From positions 186,001 to 250,000 of the forward strand of contig NZ_BMPB01000003.1 of the NCBI RefSeq assembly GCF_014647375.1: 64,000 nt of DNA. Reading direction: 5' to 3'. The stretch's first letter is position 1; every line of letters starts with the position of its first letter. Both the position numbers and the translations under genes were made by a program. Positions 44,464-53,333 of this stretch are shown one piece after another. The notes below the pieces were generated by a model. That model was not told where the DNA came from and searched no databases. It saw only the letters and a program-made list of their open reading frames with translations. The stretch is from Parabacteroides faecis. Its GTDB lineage: Bacteria > Bacteroidota > Bacteroidia > Bacteroidales > Tannerellaceae.

Positions 44464-45777
44464 ATGGGACAGATAGGAATAAAAAAATTAGAGACAGATA
44501 TACAAACTCGTAATGATCTATGTGTTACACAAAATCCTTACGGAGAATTTGAGTTGACAAGCATCTATAATGAAACCCAATCAATCGGTGGACACAGGCT
44601 ACTAAAAAATTGGGTAACCTATCCCATCAGCGACATGAGGGTACTTCACAATCGTATCGAATCCATCCGGGTCGGAGGAATCGCAGATCTGAAAATAGAT
44701 GGTGATTCTTTGGATTTTATCGAATATTATTTGAATTACGACGAGCCGCCTCCTATAACAACACTGGAAGTTATCTCTTACTATCAATGGCTAAAAAACA
44801 AATTCCAGAATAATCCATGGAATTATATAAAAAAACGGGGATGTTTGTACTTATGCGAACTGATCAGGGAATTGCGAAAAATATCATCTGCTGAATATGA
44901 AGCAGGTCAACCGAATGCAGTCAGACGAACCATACGAATGATCCGTTCTTATATGGAAAGTAGTACATTCGTTTCTATTCCTGACAAAGAGACTGCATGT
45001 AGTTGCTACGAAACAGACCAACTCGATTATATTTTCCGTAATAAAGGTAAAGTGGCAGTTCAGGGAATACTCGATATAGTATATGAACAGGATGCATTCC
45101 AATCAGCACATAAAATAGCCTGCGAAAAAGGCTACTGTTATCCGGAACTGTATTCCGACAGTTCCAGGTTAGTCATACACGACTTCTTTCACCCCGCATT
45201 GCCGAAGGCTGTACCTAACAGTTGGAATCTGGAAGAAAAACACATAAATATTTTCACTGGATCCAATATGGCGGGTAAATCGACTACACTAAAAGCATTA
45301 TCATCGGCCATCTGGCTAGCGCATGCGGGGGTACCGGTACCGGCAAGCCGAATGCTTTGCCCGGTATATAATGGCCTTTTCACTTCCATAAATTTACCGG
45401 ACTCTTTAAAAAAGAGAGAAAGTCATTTTTATGCAGAAGTTCTGCGGATCAAGAGTATATTGGAAAAGGTAAGGGATGGAAACGGATACTTCATCGTATT
45501 CGACGAACTTTTCCGGGGAACAAACGCCCGGGATGCCTACGAAGCATCGGAAATAGTACTTGGCCTATTGAATAAACATACCAAGAGCAAATTCCTCCTT
45601 TCCACTCATATCATAGAACTTGCAGAGACTTTTTATAATGAAAAGACATGTCAGTTCAACTATATGGAATCTGAAATAAAAGATGATCGTTTCATCTGTA
45701 GCTACAAGTTGAAAGAAGGAATCTCCGAATCCCGCATCGGCAGCTGGCTTGTTAAAAAAGAACTAACCATAGATTAA
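44464..45777 (+). CDS. short MutS-family ATPase
   Basis: A 437-residue MutS-related protein. The N-terminal part (LTSIYNETQSIGGHRLLKNWVTYPISDM, split across residues 31-58) matches the lever/core domain of MutS. The ATPase domain has Walker A GSNMAGKSTT (266-275), Walker B YFIVFDELFRGTN (342-354) and the downstream LLSTHIIELA. The mismatch-reading N-terminal domain and the connector are absent, so it is not classical MutS. It is a MutS-like protein of uncertain DNA-related role. Its stop codon TAA overlaps the stop of the convergent DUF695 gene in the four bases TTAA. Confidence 0.88.
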   Translation: MGQIGIKKLETDIQTRNDLCVTQNPYGEFELTSIYNETQSIGGHRLLKNWVTYPISDMRVLHNRIESIRVGGIADLKIDGDSLDFIEYYLNYDEPPPITTLEVISYYQWLKNKFQNNPWNYIKKRGCLYLCELIRELRKISSAEYEAGQPNAVRRTIRMIRSYMESSTFVSIPDKETACSCYETDQLDYIFRNKGKVAVQGILDIVYEQDAFQSAHKIACEKGYCYPELYSDSSRLVIHDFFHPALPKAVPNSWNLEEKHINIFTGSNMAGKSTTLKALSSAIWLAHAGVPVPASRMLCPVYNGLFTSINLPDSLKKRESHFYAEVLRIKSILEKVRDGNGYFIVFDELFRGTNARDAYEASEIVLGLLNKHTKSKFLLSTHIIELAETFYNEKTCQFNYMESEIKDDRFICSYKLKEGISESRIGSWLVKKELTID

Positions 45778-46211
45778 TCCACCGCCCACTGCTTCATCTC
45801 GTACATATCCAGATACTCTTCCCATTCCGGATCGACTTCTGTATAGATAGATATCGGAAGCAATTCGAACGGTGCCAGCGCTTCATTCAACCGTTCGCCA
45901 AAGACACGGACCGTACGGGTATAATAAACCCACACCTTCTCTCCTGCCCCGGTATAAACACCTGTCAGAATAGATAATTTATCTTTCTCCATCGCCTTCC
46001 GCAAAGTTTCCTGAACGGTTTCCATTTTCTCAGCGAGTTCATCCTCCGGCATACCTTTATCATCTCCTTCATACTTCCAGGTGATCTCAGCACGTTCCTT
46101 GAATTTTCCCGACTGGATAAACTCCGTCAACTCATCACGCCCGCTAACCGTAACCAAATGCCCCACCTCATCTTCCGAAAGCGCAGTAAACCACTCATTG
46201 CTTAATTTCAT
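45774..46211 (-). CDS. DUF695 family protein
   Basis: A 145-residue cytoplasmic protein matching the DUF695 outline: LSILTGVYTGAGEKVWVYYTRTV in the middle and a C-terminal PISIYTEVDPEWEEYLDMY. Function unknown. It has its own -7 box (46247-46254) and is convergent with the MutS-family gene. Confidence 0.75.
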   Translation of the reverse strand: MKLSNEWFTALSEDEVGHLVTVSGRDELTEFIQSGKFKERAEITWKYEGDDKGMPEDELAEKMETVQETLRKAMEKDKLSILTGVYTGAGEKVWVYYTRTVRVFGERLNEALAPFELLPISIYTEVDPEWEEYLDMYEMKQWAVD

Positions 46212-46246
46212 ATGTATTTATTTTATTTCCTGTTTGTATTAGATGA

Positions 46247-46254
46247 CAAAGATA
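46247..46254 (-). promoter_or_regulatory. -7 box (TATCTTTG) of the DUF695 gene
   Basis: TATCTTTG on minus, 35 bases before the ATG. Confidence 0.6.
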
Positions 46255-46270
46255 CTGGTTTATAAAACTC

Positions 46271-46294
46271 CTTCAGTAAAAAACTTACTGAAAG
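46271..46294 (-). terminator. terminator of the BASS/lipoprotein operon
   Basis: CTTCAGTAA (46271-46279) pairs with TTACTGAAaG (46285-46294) just below the lipoprotein stop codon. Confidence 0.6.
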
Positions 46295-46301
46295 TCGTAT
46301 T

Positions 46302-47036
46302 TTACCGACCCATGCCAACATTAAATTCTACAGTCGTAAATACTGATCCTAAACGAAGATACATTCCATAGGTTCCATACGGACCATAGTTCTTATCAAC
46401 CGGTTTCAATAATGTAATAGTTAATTTTCGATCATTAATCTGTATATCGAAAGCATCCTTCTCGCTGTCCAAATGAGCATTGAAAACACATTCCACATCT
46501 TTAGGCAACGTATATTCAAGACTTTCTCCCACATAATCTATATAACCGATGAGCTTTTCATACTCAGGAAGTTCCGGAGCTTCGGGATAGGTCAATGCAT
46601 ATTTAACAGTAGCACCTGTCATCACATTTTCATTAACTATCGGAGAAACCACATAAGCCTTATAATAACCTGATCCTACCAAAACGGCACACTTTCCCGA
46701 AGGAAATTCACGCAAAACATCCCGGTCATATATCTGATATAAATGCCCCGGAACAACAGCTACCTCCCGAGCAAGATTATTCAATTGCAACTGGACATCC
46801 ACCCCGAGTCCGGAAGTTTCTCCTGCATCGGCAATGTAACACAAATAAGTTTTAAAGTTGTTGGATTTGTTGATATAAACATCAGAATTACCTAACATCG
46901 TCTTATCCCCTTCCTCGTTCAACATATTCAGCGTAACGGCATCATCCGGGTCTTTGATTTCATCATCACCACAACTCACCAAATTAAATACACAAAGGAA
47001 CAACGATAGCATTCCGAATAAATGTTTAACTTTCAT
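46302..47036 (-). CDS. lipoprotein, DUF5036-like
   Basis: A 244-residue lipoprotein (lipobox NLVSC, Cys22, then GDDEIKDPDD). The mature part is rich in beta strands and probably forms an immunoglobulin-like sandwich. It resembles DUF5036 proteins of Bacteroides, a tentative match from memory. It lies 27 bases after the BASS transporter on the same transcript. Function unknown. Confidence 0.65.
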   Translation of the reverse strand: MKVKHLFGMLSLFLCVFNLVSCGDDEIKDPDDAVTLNMLNEEGDKTMLGNSDVYINKSNNFKTYLCYIADAGETSGLGVDVQLQLNNLAREVAVVPGHLYQIYDRDVLREFPSGKCAVLVGSGYYKAYVVSPIVNENVMTGATVKYALTYPEAPELPEYEKLIGYIDYVGESLEYTLPKDVECVFNAHLDSEKDAFDIQINDRKLTITLLKPVDKNYGPYGTYGMYLRLGSVFTTVEFNVGMGR

Positions 47037-47063
47037 ACTCTCTTTTATTTAATTAATTCAAAC

Positions 47064-48026
47064 TTAAAACTCACCCGATTTAATCTCATTTTTCCGCTTC
47101 TTCCACAACTGCCAGCTATTAAAAATATTCTGCCAGAGTACGTAAGAACCCGGGCCCACCGATGAAACAGGGTCCAGATAGGTATAAGCCATCCAGATAG
47201 CCAACACAGTATTTTTCTGTCCTAAAGCCTGACCGGCACTGATACGGTCTTTATAGATCGTACCGATCCGTTTACCCAGGTAGAATTGAAGGGCACAAGT
47301 GATAAAACCGGCCAAAGCAATCAGTATTTGTACGCTCCCCGGCACCTCACTGGTCATCAAAGACTTCACCGTCTGCCCTGTTACAATAGCCAACGCTGCT
47401 CCCCACAAATAAAAAGCCAGGTCATGAAAGCCCAACAGGAAATGATGAACTTTCGGAAGGACATACCGGAAAAACAAAGCCAGGAAAAACGGGAACAGTA
47501 ATAAAGGAAATACTTTACCCAATATCTTCAGGAATGCAGTAAAAAAAGTAATATCCGCATGCGGCTCTACCAATGGAAAGATCAAGGGGACAGCTACTGC
47601 CGCCAATATATTAGATAATAATGTATATGTAGTCAGGCTGGAAGCACTTCCGCCCAGTTTCCCCGTAATGACCGCTGCTGCTGTTGCCGTCGGACAGATA
47701 AGGCATACCATAGCAGCCTCAAACACCTCCCGGTAAGAACCGTCCATCGGGATGAATATCAATAAAGCAGCCAAAACCGAAGCCGAAACAATCTGAAAAA
47801 GCAACAACCATCCATGCCAGGGTGAAGGCATCAATTCCCGCCAGTCTACCTTACAAAAGGTTAACAGTAACTGTGCAAAGATCAGGAAAGGGGTAATATA
47901 AGCAACGAAAGTATTGACAAACGGTTTTGTCGGCTCCAGAAATGTGAAGTTGGCAAACACAAAATAACCTAACACACCGGCCAACATTGCAATAGGCAAT
48001 GTCCAGTTTTTCAGAAATTTCAACAT
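47064..48026 (-). CDS. BASS-family (bile acid:sodium symporter-like) transporter
   Basis: A 320-residue inner-membrane protein with about 9-10 hydrophobic segments. Features of the bile acid/sodium symporter-related superfamily include CPTATAAAVITGKLGGSASS (crossover helix region, ~113-132) and GQALGQKNTVLAIWMAYTYL (~270-289). Homologues move organic anions or metabolites; bile acid transport cannot be claimed from sequence. It shares an operon with the DUF5036-like lipoprotein. Confidence 0.85.
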   Translation of the reverse strand: MLKFLKNWTLPIAMLAGVLGYFVFANFTFLEPTKPFVNTFVAYITPFLIFAQLLLTFCKVDWRELMPSPWHGWLLLFQIVSASVLAALLIFIPMDGSYREVFEAAMVCLICPTATAAAVITGKLGGSASSLTTYTLLSNILAAVAVPLIFPLVEPHADITFFTAFLKILGKVFPLLLFPFFLALFFRYVLPKVHHFLLGFHDLAFYLWGAALAIVTGQTVKSLMTSEVPGSVQILIALAGFITCALQFYLGKRIGTIYKDRISAGQALGQKNTVLAIWMAYTYLDPVSSVGPGSYVLWQNIFNSWQLWKKRKNEIKSGEF

Positions 48027-48052
48027 GAGACCTATTCTATTTTATTCCGCTG

Positions 48053-48060
48053 CAAACTTA
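48053..48060 (-). promoter_or_regulatory. -7 box (TAAGTTTG) of the BASS transporter operon
   Basis: TAAGTTTG on minus, 26 bases before the ATG. Confidence 0.6.
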
Positions 48061-48124
48061 CAAAACATCTGTTACTTTCTGACTATAATGTCACCGAAAT
48101 CCGACAAATGCTCTCCGGAGCAAA

Positions 48125-48649
48125 CTAAAAACACATCACAATCTCTTTCAAATCCCTGGCAAATTGCATATATTCATCCTGGGTTATTTTCCCTTTCGTT
48201 GTCAGGACAACCAGATCATGACCGTGAAATCCTTCGCGATACGGCGGATGGATATGCGGATACGGATTTGCAGAAAAACCGTTCAATTCATAAAAATGAA
48301 GCCGTTTGGCCGAAACATCATCCGTTACCGGATCAATTTCCAGCAAAAGCCTTTTATCACAACTATCCTGCAAGGCCTTCAGCACAACACTTCCATATCC
48401 TTTTCCTCTCAGATCCGTATGAATAGCGAAATGTTCGATATATAAATAATGAGTAAATTCCCAATAAGCAATAAAACCGACAAACGTCCCGTCCTCCACA
48501 TAAGCAACTAAATGATAAAAAGGAGAAGAGAAAGCCAACAACTGCTGTTCCTCCGTCCGTTGCTCGAAGATTGGAAAACTAATCCGATATAACTGTTCAA
48601 AATCTGCATATAAAGGAGATTGCTTATCTGCCACTCTTATCTGTTTCAT
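48125..48649 (-). CDS. GNAT-family acetyltransferase
   Basis: A 174-residue N-acetyltransferase. The acetyl-CoA-binding motif A reads IHTDLRGKGYGSVVLKAL (about 96-113), preceded by strand LYIEHFAI and followed by LLLEIDPVTDDVSAKRLHFY, the usual motif B with tyrosine. Substrate unknown. It stands alone between gcvT and the BASS transporter. Confidence 0.88.
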   Translation of the reverse strand: MKQIRVADKQSPLYADFEQLYRISFPIFEQRTEEQQLLAFSSPFYHLVAYVEDGTFVGFIAYWEFTHYLYIEHFAIHTDLRGKGYGSVVLKALQDSCDKRLLLEIDPVTDDVSAKRLHFYELNGFSANPYPHIHPPYREGFHGHDLVVLTTKGKITQDEYMQFARDLKEIVMCF

Positions 48650-48670
48650 CCCTGCACGTTTTTGCTTTAC

Positions 48671-48702
48671 AAAAAATTAGCCGAATAGTTCTATCCGGCT
48701 AA
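48671..48702 (-). terminator. gcvT terminator
   Basis: TTAGCCGAATA pairs with TATCCGGCTAA (48677-48702, one mismatch) with a T-run on the minus strand (48671-48676). Confidence 0.8.
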
Positions 48703-48726
48703 CTTCTTCTTATCTATGATATTATT

Positions 48727-49812
48727 TTATTTACGGAAAGGAGCTTTCACAACCTGTGCTTTCAGGTTACGGTTACGAACCTTTACAAAAAATTCAGAAC
48801 CGACTTTCGCATATTCGGGTTTCACATAGCCCATACCGACACCCTTCTTCAATACAGGAGACATAGTTCCGGATGTAACCACACCGATCACGTTATCTTC
48901 CGCATCAACGATCTCATAACCGTGACGGGGAATACCTTTATCTACTAATTCGAATGCACACAATTTACGTGTCACACCTTCTTTCTTCTGACGTTCCAGT
49001 TCCGCACGGTTAGTAAAGTCCTTGCCGTCTACAAATTTAGTGATCCAACCCAATCCGGCTTCGATCGGAGATGTCGTATCATCCAGGTCGTTACCATACA
49101 GGCAGAAGCCCATTTCCAGACGAAGCGTATCTCGTGCTCCCAGACCGATCGGCTTGATGCCTTCCGGCTTACCGGCTTCGAAGATAGCATTCCAGATAGT
49201 CATGGCATCATCCAGGTAGAAATACAATTCAAAACCACCGGCACCGGTATAACCCGTATTGGAAATGATCACGTTCTTGCAACCAGCAAATTCACCTGTT
49301 ACAAAAGAATAATAAGGTATGGAAGAAAGATCGACCGGAGTCAGGCGCTGAAGCACTTCCACAGCTTTCGGTCCCTGGATGGCCAGCTGACCGGTACGGT
49401 CGGAAGAATTTTCCAGTTCTGCACCGACAGTGTTATGGCTTACACACCAATCCCAGTCTTTTGCGATATTACCGGCATTGACAACCAACAGATATTTTTC
49501 CGGTTCGAAATGGTAAACCAATAGGTCGTCCACAATACCACCTTTATCGTTCGGGAAGCAAGTATACTGTGCTTTGCCTAAAGGCAGAACAGACGCGTCG
49601 TTGGAAGTAATACTCTGGATAAAAGCCAGTGCGTTCGGACCTTTCACCCAAAATTCACCCATGTGAGATACGTCGAATACACCTACGCCATTCACAACGG
49701 TCATGTGTTCATCAATAATGCCGGTATACTCGATTGGCATGTTATAGCCGGCAAATTCGTGCATTTTTGCTCCCAATGCGATATGCACATCGGTAAACGG
49801 AGTCGTCTTCAT
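48727..49812 (-). CDS. gcvT: aminomethyltransferase (glycine cleavage T protein)
   Basis: A 361-residue T protein that passes the methylene group of glycine to tetrahydrofolate. [15 protein letters not shown] (~48-62), [15 protein letters not shown] (~187-201) and the conserved [18 protein letters not shown] (~233-250) are present. Length is typical. It follows pepT after 14 bases; the other glycine cleavage genes are not in the window. Confidence 0.96.
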   Translation of the reverse strand: MKTTPFTDVHIALGAKMHEFAGYNMPIEYTGIIDEHMTVVNGVGVFDVSHMGEFWVKGPNALAFIQSITSNDASVLPLGKAQYTCFPNDKGGIVDDLLVYHFEPEKYLLVVNAGNIAKDWDWCVSHNTVGAELENSSDRTGQLAIQGPKAVEVLQRLTPVDLSSIPYYSFVTGEFAGCKNVIISNTGYTGAGGFELYFYLDDAMTIWNAIFEAGKPEGIKPIGLGARDTLRLEMGFCLYGNDLDDTTSPIEAGLGWITKFVDGKDFTNRAELERQKKEGVTRKLCAFELVDKGIPRHGYEIVDAEDNVIGVVTSGTMSPVLKKGVGMGYVKPEYAKVGSEFFVKVRNRNLKAQVVKAPFRK

Positions 49813-49826
49813 GTTATTAATTTCGT

Positions 49827-51047
49827 TTAAGATTTTTGAGCTAACAGCTCGGTTATTTTTATGATTGTTTGCATACTTTTTTCCAGCGAGTTAACCGGAA
49901 GGAACTCATAACGTCCGTGGAAGTTCAGGCCGCCCGCAAAAATATTCGGACAAGGCAATCCCATAAACGACAGACGTGCCCCGTCCGTACCGCCACGAAT
50001 CGGTTTAACCAACGGTTTGACACCGGCTGCTTCCATCGCTTCGAATGCCAGGTCTACAATATGTTTCTTCGGTTCAACCACCTCACGCATATTATAATAC
50101 TGGTCACGCAGCTCCAATGTCGTGCTGCCCGGGTGAATCTCGTTCATACGTTTCACCCACATGTCCAGTTGTTTCTTCTTTTCTTCAAACAAAGTGCGTA
50201 CATGGTCACGAATGATATAAGATAAAGAAGCCTCCTCTACCGTACCCGACATATTGGTCAGATGATAGAACCCTTCATATCCTTGTGTATGTTCGGGACG
50301 TTGCGATGCAGGCAACCAGGAAGCGAACTCGATAGCCAGCAATGAAGCATTCAGCATCTTGTTTTTCGCATAACCCGGATGGACATTCAGACCTTTGAAT
50401 GTTATTTTGGCAACGGCGGCATTGAAGTTTTCGTATTCCAGTTCACCGATCTGTCCGCCGTCAATGGTATAGGCCCATTCACAACCGAACTTCTCTACAT
50501 CAAAATGATTGGCCCCCTCTCCTATCTCCTCGTCGGGAGTGAAGCCGATGCGAATCTTTCCATGTTCGATTTCCGGATGCTCTTTCAGATACTGGATCGC
50601 TCCGATAATAGCCGCTACGCCTCCTTTGTCATCGGCACCCAGCAAAGTTTTACCGTTAGTCACGATAATATCCTGATCCTTATAATCGTTCAGTTCGGGG
50701 AACATCAGCGGAGAAAGAACCACATTCTCTTCAGCGCACAATACGATATCGCCGCCTTTATAATTTACGATGCGTGGGGTCACATCTTTACCTGACATAT
50801 CAGGGCTGGTATCCAAATGGGCAATAAAACCGATAGTCGGTATTTTTTTATCTGTATTGGCAGGAAGGGTGGCCATCAGGTAACTGTTGTCATCCAAAGA
50901 AATATCATCCAGACCTAACTCTTCCAGTTCTTTTACCAATGCTTCTGCAAATACTCGCTGTCCCGGAGTACTCGGCGTTGTACGTGTCTCTTCGTTCGAC
51001 TGGGTATCGAACGTGACATACTTCAGAAATCTATCTAATACGGTCAT
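49827..51047 (-). CDS. pepT: peptidase T (tripeptidase)
   Basis: A 406-residue M20 aminotripeptidase. Zinc and catalytic residues are visible in [10 protein letters not shown] (His78-Asp80 region), [13 protein letters not shown] (bridging Asp), [15 protein letters not shown] (catalytic Glu) and the late [12 protein letters not shown] (His). It cleaves the N-terminal residue from tripeptides in the cytoplasm. It is followed 14 bases on by gcvT; a triple-hairpin repeat separates it from the upstream PurF-like gene. Confidence 0.96.
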   Translation of the reverse strand: MTVLDRFLKYVTFDTQSNEETRTTPSTPGQRVFAEALVKELEELGLDDISLDDNSYLMATLPANTDKKIPTIGFIAHLDTSPDMSGKDVTPRIVNYKGGDIVLCAEENVVLSPLMFPELNDYKDQDIIVTNGKTLLGADDKGGVAAIIGAIQYLKEHPEIEHGKIRIGFTPDEEIGEGANHFDVEKFGCEWAYTIDGGQIGELEYENFNAAVAKITFKGLNVHPGYAKNKMLNASLLAIEFASWLPASQRPEHTQGYEGFYHLTNMSGTVEEASLSYIIRDHVRTLFEEKKKQLDMWVKRMNEIHPGSTTLELRDQYYNMREVVEPKKHIVDLAFEAMEAAGVKPLVKPIRGGTDGARLSFMGLPCPNIFAGGLNFHGRYEFLPVNSLEKSMQTIIKITELLAQKS

Positions 51048-51115
51048 AAGTTATACTTTTATATTTAAACCATAAAAGTATATAAAGAGCAACGAATAAC
51101 AAAATAAATTGAACG

Positions 51116-51221
51116 TTACTTTTGGCTTGATCCAAAAGTAACCAAAAGATCAAGGCTGCACCTGTTATAATATATAAGTGCAGCCTTGATCTTTTGCCTA
51201 CTTTTCCATCAGGGAAAGTAG
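51116..51221 (-). repeat. triple-hairpin palindromic repeat, copy 2
   Basis: TTACTTTTGG/CCAAAAGTAA (51116-51125 with 51132-51141), a perfect 19-bp stem CAAAAGATCAAGGCTGCAC (51143-51161) with its complement (51178-51196), and CTACTTTTCC/GGGAAAGTAG (51198-51207 with 51212-51221). Same architecture as 12085-12218, but the central loop is 16 rather than 53 bases. It starts right at the stop codon of the PurF-like gene. Confidence 0.88.
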
Positions 51222-52625
51222 TTAAAAACAACCATTGCCGTTATAGCAATGCGTACAAACACATTCCCTCGGCAAGCCGATCGATGCGATCAAATCTTCA
51301 ACCGTATTGAATTTCAATGTAGTAATATTCAGTTTTTCACGGATACGTTCTACCAGTTGATTATACTGCTCGGTTCCGGTCGTTGCATATTTATCCAGAT
51401 CCTTTGCATCGTCGCCTTCCAGCTCTTTAACGATCCGGCGGGCAATCAATTCCAGATGTGATTTAGAAGCGGAGAAACCGACAAACGGACAAGCATGCAG
51501 GATCGGAGGACATCCGATTCTCATATGCACCTCTTTCGCACCATATCCGTACAATATATTGACATTGTCGCGAAGCTGTGTACCGCGTACAATAGAGTCG
51601 TCACAGAAAATAACCCGTTTACCTTTCAGCAGCTCCCGGTTAGGGATCAACTTCATCTTGGCTACCAGATCACGGACGGCCTGGTTGGCCGGAGTAAAAC
51701 TACGAGGCCATGTCGGCGTATACTTTACGATAGCACGACGGTAAGGAATACCTTTTCCTTCGGCATACCCCAGAGCCATACCGATACCGGAATCAGGAAT
51801 ACCCGAAACGAAATCAGCATCCACCTCATCCTTCTTCGCCATCGCCATACCGCTCGCATAACGGGAAGCATCTACATTCACCCCTTCATATTCAGACACC
51901 GGATAACCGTAATAAACCCACAGGAATGAACAAACCTGCATTTTCTTATTCGGCTTACGCAACTGCGTCATCTTGTCTGCAGTAAGCATAACGATCTCGC
52001 CCGGCCCTACATTATATTCAATCTCATAACCCAGATTCGGGAAACTACAAGGTTCGCTCGAAGCGGCATAGGCCCCCTCCTTCTTTCCGATCAACACCGG
52101 AGTACGTCCCCACTTATCACGGGCGGCAAGAATACCCTCCTCCGTCAGGACAAGCATCGAACAAGACCCCTTTATTTTTTCGAATACAATTTCTATACCT
52201 TCAACAAAAGTTTTACCCTGGGAAATCAGCAACGAGATCAATTCGGTCTGATTGATCTGTCCTGAACTCATTTCCGAGAAGTGACAACCTTTATCCAACA
52301 ACTCATTCTGCAGCTCCTCCAGGTTATTCACCTTGGCAACCGTTACTACTGCATATTTGCCTAAATGAGAATTAATGAAAATTGGTTGAGGATCTGTATC
52401 ACTAATGATACCTATACCGGAATTTCCCTGGAACTTCTCCAGTTCACTTTCAAAACGAGTACGGAAATAAGAATTTTCGAGGTTATGGATCGAGCGTTTG
52501 AAGACGCCATTGTAAAGAGTTGCCATACCGCCTCGACGGGTTCCCAGATGGGAATTATAATCTGTGCCGTAAAATAAGTCGGTGGCACAGGATGAATTAG
52601 AAATAGTTCCGAAAAAACCACCCAT
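51222..52625 (-). CDS. PurF-like amidophosphoribosyltransferase lacking the catalytic cysteine
   Basis: A 467-residue protein with the two PurF domains: an N-terminal Ntn-type glutaminase region (HLGTRRGGMA, ~27-36, and SGQINQTELI) and a C-terminal phosphoribosyltransferase region with the PRPP loop VIFCDDSIVRGTQLR (~346-360). In functional PurF, residue 2 is the nucleophilic Cys exposed after Met removal. Here the start reads MGGFFGTISNSS, with Gly at that place. Glutamine hydrolysis is therefore unlikely, and the protein may use free ammonia or have another role. The end CVCTHCYNGNGCF keeps cysteines like those holding the Fe-S cluster in Bacillus-type PurF. Confidence 0.88.
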   Translation of the reverse strand: MGGFFGTISNSSCATDLFYGTDYNSHLGTRRGGMATLYNGVFKRSIHNLENSYFRTRFESELEKFQGNSGIGIISDTDPQPIFINSHLGKYAVVTVAKVNNLEELQNELLDKGCHFSEMSSGQINQTELISLLISQGKTFVEGIEIVFEKIKGSCSMLVLTEEGILAARDKWGRTPVLIGKKEGAYAASSEPCSFPNLGYEIEYNVGPGEIVMLTADKMTQLRKPNKKMQVCSFLWVYYGYPVSEYEGVNVDASRYASGMAMAKKDEVDADFVSGIPDSGIGMALGYAEGKGIPYRRAIVKYTPTWPRSFTPANQAVRDLVAKMKLIPNRELLKGKRVIFCDDSIVRGTQLRDNVNILYGYGAKEVHMRIGCPPILHACPFVGFSASKSHLELIARRIVKELEGDDAKDLDKYATTGTEQYNQLVERIREKLNITTLKFNTVEDLIASIGLPRECVCTHCYNGNGCF

Positions 52626-52659
52626 TGTCCTTAGTGTTTTTGATTTTTGAATTAGGGCA

Positions 52660-52667
52660 CAAAGTTA
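52660..52667 (-). promoter_or_regulatory. -7 box (TAACTTTG) of the PurF-like gene
   Basis: TAACTTTG on minus, 34 bases before the ATG. The rest of the gap 52668-52988 is AT-rich without a convincing gene. Confidence 0.65.
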
Positions 52668-52988
52668 CAAGAATATTTAGAATATACTAAAAGAGATCGC
52701 ATACAATCAGAACCACCCTATAAATAATATTCTCCGCATAGATGTCAACCACATTTTCATTTTGACGCAGAAATTCTCCTAATCGGTCCTTTTTGATACG
52801 TTAAAATATATTACCCGCGGGAGTATTTTTATTTATCCGGTATAGTAATCCTATTTTCCCGCTATAGAAATATCATTTTGTCAATCGAAAAAAGAAGGTC
52901 ATTACTACCCCGTCTTTCCGCCCTTTAGTTTAATTACATTTTTTAACTATGATAAAACATTAAGGAATACAGCCATTTATAAATAAAA

Positions 52989-53004
52989 ATATGCTCCGGA
53001 GCAT
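52989..53004. promoter_or_regulatory. 16-bp perfect palindrome before the SRP RNA promoter
   Basis: TATGCTCCGGAGCATA; centred about 50 bases before the predicted SRP RNA start, with A-runs on both sides. Could be an operator or an upstream terminator. Confidence 0.5.
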
Positions 53005-53011
53005 AAAAACA

Positions 53012-53041
53012 CTTGCATTGTAAAAAATAATATCTACTTTT
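53012..53041 (+). promoter_or_regulatory. promoter of the SRP RNA/tRNA-Thr unit
   Basis: TTG at 53012-53014 fits the -33 element, then a 19-base spacer and TACTTTTG (53034-53041). Transcription would start near 53047, exactly where the paired 5' end of the SRP RNA begins. Confidence 0.75.
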
Positions 53042-53046
53042 GCACC

Positions 53047-53142
53047 CGGGTAAGTCCTACACGGCATGCTCCCTCGGAATCCCCCAGGGCTTGACCGCAG
53101 CAAGGGTACTTGGTTGTAGCGGCGCGATGTAGTAAGCTTACC
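53047..53142 (+). ncRNA. ffs: signal recognition particle RNA (small bacterial type)
   Basis: A ~96-base RNA closed by GGGTAAG (53047-53053) and CTTACCC (53136-53142), with further pairing CTACA/TGTAG. The apical region holds CCAGG...GCAGCA (around 53082-53102), the symmetric-loop bases bound by Ffh. Promoter placement agrees with its 5' end. tRNA-Thr starts four bases after it. Confidence 0.85.
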
Positions 53143-53146
53143 CACC

Positions 53147-53220
53147 TGCCTCTTTAGCTCAGTTGGCCAGAGCACGTGATTTGTAATCTCGGGGTCGTTG
53201 GTTCGAATCCGACAAGAGGC
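53147..53220 (+). tRNA. tRNA-Thr (anticodon TGT)
   Basis: 74 bases. Acceptor GCCTCTT/AAGAGGC, D-stem GCTC/GAGC, anticodon loop TTTGTAA with TGT, T-arm GTTGGTTCGAATCCGAC. The anticodon stem CGTGA/TCTCG has one T-T mismatch. CCA is not encoded. Confidence 0.95.
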
Positions 53221-53227
53221 TCAGAAA

Positions 53228-53262
53228 TGAGGAAGTTTATTTAAATAAGCTTCCTCTTTTTT
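53228..53262 (+). terminator. terminator of the SRP RNA/tRNA unit
   Basis: GAGGAAG and TTATTT pair with AAATAA and CTTCCTC (53228-53255), followed by a run of T. Confidence 0.85.
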
Positions 53263-53297
53263 ATTATTATATACCTTGTATATTATAACAAAAGGAT

Positions 53298-53305
53298 TAA
53301 TTTTG
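53298..53305 (+). promoter_or_regulatory. -7 box (TAATTTTG) of the DUF4199 operon
   Basis: TAATTTTG, 28 bases before the ATG at 53334; heads a five-gene operon. Confidence 0.6.
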
Positions 53306-53333
53306 CTGATAGAAACTTTAAAACAGCAATATA

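Noticed and set aside
51031-51231. 66-codon hydrophobic minus-strand frame between purF-like and pepT genes
   Set aside because: It runs through the triple-hairpin repeat and into both neighbouring genes; no promoter or homology is visible, so it is probably chance.
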